The notes below the pieces were generated by a model that was not told the DNA's origin, did not search any database, and was given only the letters and a program-made list of their open reading frames with translations. Source: Desulfovibrionaceae bacterium (GTDB lineage: Bacteria; Desulfobacterota; Desulfovibrionia; Desulfovibrionales; Desulfovibrionaceae). Taken from it: DNA of 64,000 nucleotides. The stretch is from positions 1 through 64,000 of the forward strand of contig WRIL01000002.1 of the NCBI GenBank assembly GCA_009782775.1, given 5' to 3'. A program made the translations under genes and the position numbers. Each line of letters starts with the position of its first letter. Positions within the stretch are counted from its first letter, which is position 1. Below are positions 52,776 through 59,938 of this stretch, piece after piece.

Positions 52776-53627
52776 TCATTTGAAGTATTTCAGGAAGGAT
52801 TCGCCCGGCTGCATGATGATTCGGCCGTTTTCTTTCAGTCCTTTTTTGTAGGCCTCCAGGCTGCGGTAGAATTCATAGAAGTCCGGCGACTGGTTCAGAG
52901 CCTCGGCGAAGATGCGGATGGCCTCGGCGTCGCCTTCGCCGTGGAGGACCTCAGCCCGGTTGCGGGCCCCGGCCAGCATGATGATGACTTCACGATCCGC
53001 GCCGGAGCGGATCTTTCGGGCCTCTTCCTCGCCTTCGGAGCGGTATTGCTTGGCCTGGCGCTCACGTTCGGCCTGCATCCGGCCGAAGATGGCCCGCTGG
53101 TTTTCCTGGGGCAGATCCGTGCGCTTGATGCGCACATCGATCACCTCCACCCCGTATTCCTTCTTGCTCAACTCATTGGCCTTGTCCACGACCTGGGTCA
53201 TGATCTCCTGGCGCTTGGAGGAAACCACTTCTTCCAGGGTATAGCGGCCCACAACTACCCGCAGTTCCGAATACACGATATCCACCAGCCGGGCCTGGGC
53301 TTGGCGCACAGCGCGCAGGGTCTGGTAAAAGCGCAGGGGATCGACGATGCGCCAGCGGGCGTAGTTGTCCAGGACAATGGTTTTTTTGTCGCTGGTCAGG
53401 GCCTCGGCCGGGTTGGCGTCATAGGTGAGGATGCGCGCGTCCAGGTAAATGACGTTCTGTACAAAGGGTATTTTGAAGTGCAGTCCAGGAGGGACATCGC
53501 CGCGAATGGGCGAACCCAGTTGTAGGACAATGGCCCGTTCGGTCTGGTGCACGGTATAGATGCTCTGGCTGGCGGCCACTCCCAGCGCCGCCACCAGCAC
53601 CAGTATGCTTAAAAGACGTTTTTCCAT
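52776..53627 (-). CDS. hflC: HflC, SPFH-domain protease modulator
   Basis: HflC forms with HflK a large membrane assembly that restricts and modulates the FtsH protease. N-terminal membrane segment (LLSILVLVAALGVAASQSIYTV) and the SPFH/band-7 domain (QTERAIVLQLGSPI, PGLHFKIPFVQNV), then a long charged helix (ERERQAKQYRSEGEEEARKIRS). 283 residues, as expected. The start overlaps the hflK stop by one base (TGATG). Confidence 0.96.
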   Translation of the reverse strand: MEKRLLSILVLVAALGVAASQSIYTVHQTERAIVLQLGSPIRGDVPPGLHFKIPFVQNVIYLDARILTYDANPAEALTSDKKTIVLDNYARWRIVDPLRFYQTLRAVRQAQARLVDIVYSELRVVVGRYTLEEVVSSKRQEIMTQVVDKANELSKKEYGVEVIDVRIKRTDLPQENQRAIFGRMQAERERQAKQYRSEGEEEARKIRSGADREVIIMLAGARNRAEVLHGEGDAEAIRIFAEALNQSPDFYEFYRSLEAYKKGLKENGRIIMQPGESFLKYFK

Positions 53628-54766
53628 CAGCGGCCTCCCTGGGGTTGTTCGGCGCGGTTCAGGGGCAGGAAGGGCAGCACGGCCCGCCCGGCCTCCCCGC
53701 CAATGATGACCTTCTCCATCCCCGGAGAGGAAAGGATTGCTTCCATGGTTTCAAGGTACATGCGTTTTTGGGTGACCTCCTTGGCCTTGTTGTACTCGGC
53801 CAGCACGGAAAGGAAGCGTTGGGCGTCGCCGTTGGCTTTTTCCGCCACGGCTTTTTTGTAAGCTTCGGCTCGGTTGAGGATTTCCGCGGCCTCACCCCGG
53901 GTGCGCGGCAGGATTTCATTGCTGTAGGCCTCGGCCTCGTTGATCGAACGGATACGATCCTCCCGTGCGCTGGCCACGTCCTTGAAGGACGCACTCACTT
54001 CCTGCGGCGGGGTCACATCCTGCAACTGCACCGCCTGTACCTGGATGCCAGAGCTGTAACGGTCCAGGATGTTTTGCAGCAAATCGCGGGTCTCCAGCTG
54101 GATCTGGTTTTTGCCGTCCGTCAGGGCTGAGTCGATCAGACTGCCGCCGATGACCTCGCGCATGGCCGCCTGGGCCGCGTTCTTCACGGTTTCTGAATAA
54201 ATATCCGCGCTGTTCAGGTTGGAAATCTGCAGATCCGCTTTAAACAAAAAATCCACCGGGTCCTTGATCTGGTACTGCACGATGAACTGCACGTTGACGA
54301 TGTTCTCGTCGCCGGTGAGCATGGCCGCTTCTTCCAGCACCCCCCGGACCACGGCCTGCCCGGTATTGGCCCGCACGTTGCGGAAGCCGATCTCCACCCG
54401 CTGCATATGCAGCACCTTGGGGGTCATGGCCTGTTCAATGGGGTAGGGCAGATGATAATGCGGCCCCGGATCCACCCTGCGGTTATATTTGCCGAAACGG
54501 GTGATTACCCCCACCTCTTCCGGGTTTACTATAAAAATTCCCGAGGCCAGCCAGCCCAGCAGCAACAACACCAGGAGAATTTTAAAAACCGGCAGACGGC
54601 TCCGGCGCAATTGCTTGAAGGCCTCATTCATCTGGCGAATTCCAGAATCACCACGTCCACCGCCATTTTCCGGGCCGAAAGGTCCTTCAGGCTCTTCCTC
54701 CGGTTTGCGGGAATTACCGCCCTGGCGGCGGCGCTTATCCTGCAATTTTTCCCAATCCCAATTCAT
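53627..54766 (-). CDS. hflK: HflK, SPFH-domain protease modulator
   Basis: HflK is the partner of HflC. The start is ATG 54766 (MNWDWEKLQDKRRRQGG), which has a strong GGAGG ribosome binding site; the track ORF adds 15 spurious codons. The cytoplasmic N-terminus is Gly/Arg/Pro-rich, followed by one membrane segment (LPVFKILLVLLLLGWLASGIFIV), the SPFH domain (NPEEVGVITRFGKYNRRVDPG) and a coiled C-terminal part ending with PFLPLNRAEQPQ. 379 residues. Confidence 0.96.
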   Translation of the reverse strand: MNWDWEKLQDKRRRQGGNSRKPEEEPEGPFGPENGGGRGDSGIRQMNEAFKQLRRSRLPVFKILLVLLLLGWLASGIFIVNPEEVGVITRFGKYNRRVDPGPHYHLPYPIEQAMTPKVLHMQRVEIGFRNVRANTGQAVVRGVLEEAAMLTGDENIVNVQFIVQYQIKDPVDFLFKADLQISNLNSADIYSETVKNAAQAAMREVIGGSLIDSALTDGKNQIQLETRDLLQNILDRYSSGIQVQAVQLQDVTPPQEVSASFKDVASAREDRIRSINEAEAYSNEILPRTRGEAAEILNRAEAYKKAVAEKANGDAQRFLSVLAEYNKAKEVTQKRMYLETMEAILSSPGMEKVIIGGEAGRAVLPFLPLNRAEQPQGGR

Positions 54767-54930
54767 CGTAACCTCCGGTAAAAACGCGTTATGTCGGAAG
54801 GCAGGATACACCTTTTTTGAGCGCTTTAACAGGAAATCTTGACGTCGTCATAAAAACGTGGAAATCATTTTCTAGATTTTTTCAGGTCTATCCGGAGCGG
54901 TATCCGGCAAACATTCGCAGGAGGCGGATT

Positions 54931-55518
54931 TTGTTCTTCCGTAAGTTACCGGGGCATCATCACCCCTCAGGGCATCATCACCTCTTGGGGCATCATCACC
55001 CCTTAGGACACCCTCATCCCTTGGGGCATCACCACCCCTCAGAGCATCATCATTCCAAGCCCAGCATCACTTTTTTGCGCCTCATACTTGTGCTCGGGCT
55101 GGTGTCACTCGTGGTTTGGGCCTTTTGGATCAACAGCGAGCGCTATGTTCACCGGTTCAACGCCGGGGCGCGCTTGGTGGATGAGTACGGCGTTTTCAGC
55201 AAGGACGAGAGCGAGGCTGTAGTCAGGATCATCGCCGGGCTGGAAAAAAGCTACAATATCAAGCTCCAGGTGCGGACCGCCAGCAAAATTTTCACTACCG
55301 CGGATGCCATGGCCGCGGAAATTGTTTTCGGCATCTGCCCGGAAAAGCAACAGGTGGCTATCTTCGTTCCTCCTTTCCTGCGTGGGGCTGTGGGGCCGGA
55401 TATAGCGGCCCAGATGCGCGAACAGGTGATTGCCACGCGTTTTGAGCCAGGCTGGCCGCAAACCGCCGTACGTTCCTTGTTGTTTCTGGAATCCCATTTG
55501 AAAAGCCTGCGTTCATGA
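54931..55518 (+). CDS. TPM-like membrane protein with His-rich N-terminal repeat
   Basis: This resembles a TPM-domain (YgcG/Psb32-type) protein. From the TTG at 54931 the 195-residue product starts with a short basic segment, then six copies of a six-residue His-rich unit (GHHHPS-like), one membrane helix (FLRLILVLGLVSLVVWAFWI) and a C-terminal domain with VDEYGVFSKDESEAVVRIIAGLEKSYNIKLQV. I prefer TTG 54931 because AGGAGG lies 6 bases upstream; the track start at 54817 has none. The His region would be cytoplasmic if the N-terminus is in, by the positive-inside rule. Metal binding by it is likely but unproven. The end overlaps rnhA by 4 bases. Confidence 0.75.
   Translation: MFFRKLPGHHHPSGHHHLLGHHHPLGHPHPLGHHHPSEHHHSKPSITFLRLILVLGLVSLVVWAFWINSERYVHRFNAGARLVDEYGVFSKDESEAVVRIIAGLEKSYNIKLQVRTASKIFTTADAMAAEIVFGICPEKQQVAIFVPPFLRGAVGPDIAAQMREQVIATRFEPGWPQTAVRSLLFLESHLKSLRS
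54952..55059 (+). repeat. Six tandem 18-base repeats encoding a His-rich segment
   Basis: Six consecutive 18-base units of the type GGGCATCATCACCCCTCA, diverging in the fourth (GGACACCCTCATCCCTTG) and sixth. They encode GHHHPS, GHHHLL, GHHHPL, GHPHPL, GHHHPS and EHHHSK. Repeats of this kind may change copy number by slippage. Confidence 0.9.
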
Positions 55519-55985
55519 TGCCGTTGGTGGAGATATTTACCGACGGCGCCTGCCTGGGCAACCCCGGCCCAGGCGGCTGGGCCGCGCTCCTGTGTTGTGA
55601 GGAACAGCGCCTGGAGATCTCCGGCGGTTTTGTACTGACCACCAACAACCGCATGGAGCTTATGGCCGCGCTGCGCGGGCTGGAAAGCCTGGCCAGGCCC
55701 TGTATCGTCACCCTGTATAGCGATTCCCGTTACCTTTGCGACTCTGTGAACCAGGGATGGCTGGAGACCTGGAGAGGCAACAACTGGAGGAAGGCCGATA
55801 AAAAGCCCGTCCTGAACCGGGATCTTTGGGAACGTTTATGTCCACTGCTGGAAAGATACCGGCCGACCTTCTCCTGGGTGCGCGGGCATAGCGGGCACCC
55901 GGAAAATGAGCTGGCGGACGCCTTGGCCAGGGCCGGCGCTTCCGCCGCGGATCTGCCAGCGGACCCTGGCTTTGTTCTGGAGTAA
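55515..55985 (+). CDS. rnhA: Ribonuclease HI
   Basis: RNase HI removes RNA from RNA-DNA hybrids. The four acidic residues of the active site are present: FTDGACLGNPGPGG, NNRMELMAA, YSDSRYLCDSV and NELADALA, with the basic loop near GNNWRKADKKPVLNRDLW and the His in RGHSGHPEN. 156 residues. It starts with ATGATG overlapping the stop of the TPM-like gene. Confidence 0.96.
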   Translation: MMPLVEIFTDGACLGNPGPGGWAALLCCEEQRLEISGGFVLTTNNRMELMAALRGLESLARPCIVTLYSDSRYLCDSVNQGWLETWRGNNWRKADKKPVLNRDLWERLCPLLERYRPTFSWVRGHSGHPENELADALARAGASAADLPADPGFVLE

Positions 55986-55995
55986 TCGCTCCACC

Positions 55996-57351
55996 GTGCC
56001 TTACAAGACCTTGAGCGTGCTGTGCATCGCCTCCTTCATGGGGCCGTTTATGGGTTCGGCCTTTAATCTGGCCCTGCCGGAGATCGCCAGTACCTTTTCT
56101 TTCAATGCTGTGACCCTGGCCTGGTTTCCCTCCTCCTTCCTGTTGTCCACCGCCATCCTGCAAATTCCCTTTGCCCGGCTGGGGGATATGTTCGGCCGCA
56201 AACGCATTTATCTGGCCGGGCTTTCGGGACTCAGCCTCAGTATCCTGGCCTGCCCCTTTTCCCCCGGCGGCGGCGCGCTCATCGCCCTGCGCTTTCTTTC
56301 CGGCGTGTTCAGCGCCATGATGTTCTCCAGTTCCATTGCCATAGTGGTCTCAGTAGTTCCGCCGCCCATGCGTGGCAAAGCCCTGGCTCTGAACACCGCC
56401 TCGGTCTATATGGCCCTGGCCGCCGGGCCGGCCGCCGGAGGTTTTCTAACCTATTACCTTGGCTGGCAAAGCATCTTTTTTATTTCCGCAGCCCTCACCG
56501 CCTGCGCCAGGGTCCTAGCCGGTATGTTCATCAAGGGCGAATGGGCCGAGGCCAGGGGCGAACCTTTTGATGCCAAGGGCTGCCTTATTTTTGCCTGCGC
56601 CCTTTCCGGGTTAATTTATGGTTTTTCCAATCTGCCCCAAGTCCGGGGCTTTACCTTTGTCTGCGTTGGGCTCTTGGCCCTGGCCGCCTTTGCGGCTTTT
56701 GAAAAAAGGACCCTTTACCCTTTGCTGGATGTAAAACTCTTCTTTGCCAACCGGGTCTTCAGCCTGTCCTGCCTGTCCGCTTTGATCAGCTACGCGGCCA
56801 ATTCCGCCACCTCTTTCATGCTCAGCTTGTACCTGCAGTATGTCAAGGGGTTGGATGCCGATGTCGCCGGATTGGCGCTGATTACCCAGGCTCTGGTCCA
56901 GGTTTGCTCTTCCCTGGCCGCGGGCAGGTTATCCGTCAGTTACGCCCCGGCCCGCCTAGCCACCTGCGGCATGCTCCTTTGCGCCTTGGGGCTCTTTGCC
57001 TTGAGCCTGGCATGCGAAGGCGCCTCCTTGGTCTATCTGATCGCTTGTCAAATTATTATAGGCCTGGGTTTCGGGCTCTTCGCTTCGCCCAATACCAACG
57101 TGATCATGAGTTCCGTGGAAAAAAGGCATTACGGCCAGGCTTCGGCCAGCGCCGGCACCATGCGCATGGTCGGGCAGGCCTTGAGCATGGGGTTGGCGGC
57201 CATGGCTCTTTCCATCTTCGTTGGTGATCGCCCTCTCTCCTCCGCCCTTTACCCCCAGTTGGTCTCCAGTTTTCGCATGACCTTTGGGCTCTTTACCGTC
57301 CTCTGTCTGCTGGGGGCTTACGCCTCCCGCAGCCGGGATAAAAACGACTGA
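55996..57351 (+). CDS. MFS transporter, DHA2 type drug-exporter-like
   Basis: A major facilitator protein, 451 residues from the GTG at 55996 (VPYKTLSVLCIASFMGPFMGS). About 14 membrane segments are suggested by the hydrophobicity, as in the EmrB/QacA family. Motif A is RLGDMFGRKRIYLAG, and the segment LRFLSGVFSAMMFSS is motif B-like. The track ORF begins in rnhA in another frame. The substrate is unknown. It is 10 bases after rnhA and convergent to recJ. Confidence 0.88.
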   Translation: MPYKTLSVLCIASFMGPFMGSAFNLALPEIASTFSFNAVTLAWFPSSFLLSTAILQIPFARLGDMFGRKRIYLAGLSGLSLSILACPFSPGGGALIALRFLSGVFSAMMFSSSIAIVVSVVPPPMRGKALALNTASVYMALAAGPAAGGFLTYYLGWQSIFFISAALTACARVLAGMFIKGEWAEARGEPFDAKGCLIFACALSGLIYGFSNLPQVRGFTFVCVGLLALAAFAAFEKRTLYPLLDVKLFFANRVFSLSCLSALISYAANSATSFMLSLYLQYVKGLDADVAGLALITQALVQVCSSLAAGRLSVSYAPARLATCGMLLCALGLFALSLACEGASLVYLIACQIIIGLGFGLFASPNTNVIMSSVEKRHYGQASASAGTMRMVGQALSMGLAAMALSIFVGDRPLSSALYPQLVSSFRMTFGLFTVLCLLGAYASRSRDKND

Positions 57352-57380
57352 AGGAACCAGGGTGAAGGTCTCCCTAGTGT

Positions 57381-59093
57381 TTACATCCACTTCCAGTCGT
57401 GGATGCCCAGTTCCACGGAGGCGATGCCGTTGTAGCGGTTGAGGCGCGGAGAGTAGGCCAGGCGCAGTTTGCGTCCTCGGTCTTCCTGGCTGAAGGTCTG
57501 CCTCCAGATCTTGCCCTTCAGGGTAAGGCCGCTTTGTTCATCAAGAATATCCAGGATGGAGAGGGAAGAGCGGGAGGATACGGCGCGGAGGATCACCGGG
57601 GGGGAGGCGAAGACCGGTTCATGGTTGCCGATGCCGAAAGGCTGTAACAATTCCAGTTCTTTCAGGGTGGTCAAGTTGGTGCTTTCGGCCAGGCCGGGTT
57701 CGCCGTCAATGGCGATTTTTTTGGCGGCCGTGGTTCCGCCGAGCCGGTCCTTGACCGTGTGGTCAAAGGCCTCCTGGAATTCTTTGAGGCGGTCGGGGTT
57801 CAGGCTGATGCCGGCGGCCATTTTGTGGCCTCCGAAATCGGCGAAAAGGGAGGAGCTTTCGGCTAGGGCGGCGTAAAGATCAAAGTCGCCGACGCTACGC
57901 CCGGAGCCTTTGAGCTTGGGTCCATTATCGCAGAGGATGATGGTGGGGCGGTGGAATTCCTCGGAAATGCGCGAAGCCACGATGCCGATTATGCCCATGT
58001 GCCAGTCCGGCTGGTAAAGCACTAGGCCCAAGCGCCCGCTGGCCGTCTGTTTCAGGGCCTGTTCCCTGGCCGCGTTCTGGATTTGTTCTTCGGCTCCGCG
58101 GCGTTCCCTGTTCAGCCCGTCTAGTTCCTTGGCCAGCTCCGCGGCTTCTTCCCGGTTTTGGGTGAGCAGGAGGCGCAGGGCGGTTTCGTTTTTGCCCAAG
58201 CGCCCGGCGGCATTGATGCGCGGACAGAGATTGAAGACCACCTGCCCTGCTCCCAGCGGGGCGTTGGGGGCATAGTTGCACACGTTCTTCAGGGCGGCCA
58301 GCCCCGGACGTTTGGCCTCGGCTAGGGCAAGCAGGCCGTTTTTGACCAGGATGCGGTTCTGGCCTGAAAGATCCGAGACATCCGCGAGGGTACCCAGGGC
58401 CACAAAATCCAGCAGGGAGCGGATATCCAGGCGGGGGAGACCCTGTTCCGCCAGCAGCCGTCCCACTCCGGCCATGAGCATGAAGGCCGTGCCCACTCCG
58501 GAAAGATGGGGGCAGGGGGAGGCGGCGATTGTGGGGGAACAGATGGCCTCGGCCTCCGGCAGGGGGAAGGGGGGCAGGTGGTGGTCTGAGATGATCACCC
58601 GGAGCCCCAGGCTGTGGGCGGCCTTGACTTCTTCATGGTTGCTGATGCCGCAATCCACGGTCAGGATCAGGCGGGCACCCTGGCCGGCCAGGATCTGCAG
58701 GTCCGGGATATTCAGCCCGTATCCGGCTTGCAGGCGGTTGGGGATATGGGTCAGAACCTCAACGTTGTGTTGGCGGAAAAAATCCGCCACCAGGGCGGTA
58801 GCGGTGATGCCGTCCACGTCGTAATCACCCCAGACGGCGATTTTTTCCCCGTCCAGAACAGCCTGGGCCAGGATGGAGGCGGCCGCGAAAAGCCCCGGCC
58901 AATTTTCCAGGGGGGAGAGATAACGCAGGCCGGGGTTCAGAAAAAGGGCCATGTCTTCCTGGCTGCGCAGACCTCTTTGCCAGAGCAGTGTCGCCAGAAA
59001 GACCGAGATTCCCAGGCTACCGGCCCACCCGGACAGGGCCGGCGGCGGTGGATCTGTCGGGGGATGGCGCGGTACCCAGGTATGCGGAATCAT
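57381..59093 (-). CDS. recJ: RecJ, single-strand-specific 5'-3' exonuclease
   Basis: RecJ degrades single-stranded DNA from the 5' end in recombination and mismatch repair. The 570-residue protein has the DHH-family motifs: WGDYDVDGITATAL (motif I), TVDCGISNHEE, SDHHLPP (the DHH) and GVGTAFML. The DHHA1 domain has FGGHKMAAGISL, and an OB-like C-terminus follows. It is 3 bases downstream of the J-domain protein stop on the same strand; the start is at 59093. Confidence 0.95.
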   Translation of the reverse strand: MIPHTWVPRHPPTDPPPPALSGWAGSLGISVFLATLLWQRGLRSQEDMALFLNPGLRYLSPLENWPGLFAAASILAQAVLDGEKIAVWGDYDVDGITATALVADFFRQHNVEVLTHIPNRLQAGYGLNIPDLQILAGQGARLILTVDCGISNHEEVKAAHSLGLRVIISDHHLPPFPLPEAEAICSPTIAASPCPHLSGVGTAFMLMAGVGRLLAEQGLPRLDIRSLLDFVALGTLADVSDLSGQNRILVKNGLLALAEAKRPGLAALKNVCNYAPNAPLGAGQVVFNLCPRINAAGRLGKNETALRLLLTQNREEAAELAKELDGLNRERRGAEEQIQNAAREQALKQTASGRLGLVLYQPDWHMGIIGIVASRISEEFHRPTIILCDNGPKLKGSGRSVGDFDLYAALAESSSLFADFGGHKMAAGISLNPDRLKEFQEAFDHTVKDRLGGTTAAKKIAIDGEPGLAESTNLTTLKELELLQPFGIGNHEPVFASPPVILRAVSSRSSLSILDILDEQSGLTLKGKIWRQTFSQEDRGRKLRLAYSPRLNRYNGIASVELGIHDWKWM

Positions 59094-59096
59094 CTT

Positions 59097-59930
59097 TTAC
59101 CCTTCTTCTCCAGTATCCTCAGTCTGTTCCAAGACACGCAGGTAAAGATCTCCCTCCAGTTTTCCAAGTTTTTTGCCCAGGCCGCGCAGGCGTATGGGAA
59201 TGCCGGGCTTGAATTCCGGGGGTAGATTGAATTCCACCACCCGGCCCTTGTCGGCAAAACCGTGCCGCACCTGCAAGCGCACCCGCGTTCCCGGATAAAG
59301 AGCCTCCGCAGGCAGAAACATTTCCTGTTCTTCGTCAATTTGCCGGCGTAGCCAGTCCCGCACCCCCCCCGCCCAGGCGTTTATTTTTCTGCCTGCGGCC
59401 AGGAGCAGGGGCCGGCCCGCCGGCCGAACGCCGACCTTGCGTTTTTTTTTCGGTTTACGCGGTGGGCTGGGGGCGGGTTTGTCGGGCTTGCCTTCATTGT
59501 AGCGCAAGTGGCTGTAAATATCCTCAAAAACATGCCGGGCAAAGGGATCATTCAAAAGATCCCGCAGCAGGTCTTCGCGTGTTCCCCGGCGTTCTCCGCC
59601 TGCCCGCGCTTCGCGTCCCGTTTCTCCTGAAGCGGCCTGCTGCCGGTAGGTTTTATGCGCTTCGGCCCTGGATTTTTCATCAGTGTCTTCCCCCGTGGCT
59701 TCCGTGGCTTCGCGCGGACCTCCGGCGCTGAAAGAAGTATTGGCATACTCCCGCATCAGGAGCACGTAGGCTTCGTTCAGGCGCTGGAACTGCTTGGCCG
59801 CATCCGGGAGATCCGGGTGCAGATCCGGGTGCAGCTCAAAGGCCATCCGCCGGTAAGCCTGCTTGATGGCATTCGGTCCGGCGGATGGGTCCAGCCGCAG
59901 AATCTCGAAACATTCCTTACGTGGGAGCAT
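59097..59930 (-). CDS. J-domain protein with partial DnaJ C-terminal domain
   Basis: A co-chaperone-like protein of 277 residues. J domain at the start (CFEILRLDPSAGPNAIKQAYRRMAFELHPDLHPD) with the HPD motif; the HPDL unit is doubled, encoded by a short direct repeat (GCAGATCCGGGT, twice). The middle is charged and of low complexity, with a KPKKKRKVG basic patch. The last 80 residues resemble the C-terminal part of DnaJ (VRHGFADKGRVVEFNLPPEFKPGIPIRLRGLG). It has no zinc-finger. It lies between a sensor kinase and recJ on the same strand. The substrate or partner is unknown. Confidence 0.82.
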   Translation of the reverse strand: MLPRKECFEILRLDPSAGPNAIKQAYRRMAFELHPDLHPDLPDAAKQFQRLNEAYVLLMREYANTSFSAGGPREATEATGEDTDEKSRAEAHKTYRQQAASGETGREARAGGERRGTREDLLRDLLNDPFARHVFEDIYSHLRYNEGKPDKPAPSPPRKPKKKRKVGVRPAGRPLLLAAGRKINAWAGGVRDWLRRQIDEEQEMFLPAEALYPGTRVRLQVRHGFADKGRVVEFNLPPEFKPGIPIRLRGLGKKLGKLEGDLYLRVLEQTEDTGEEG

Positions 59931-59938
59931 GACCGGCT

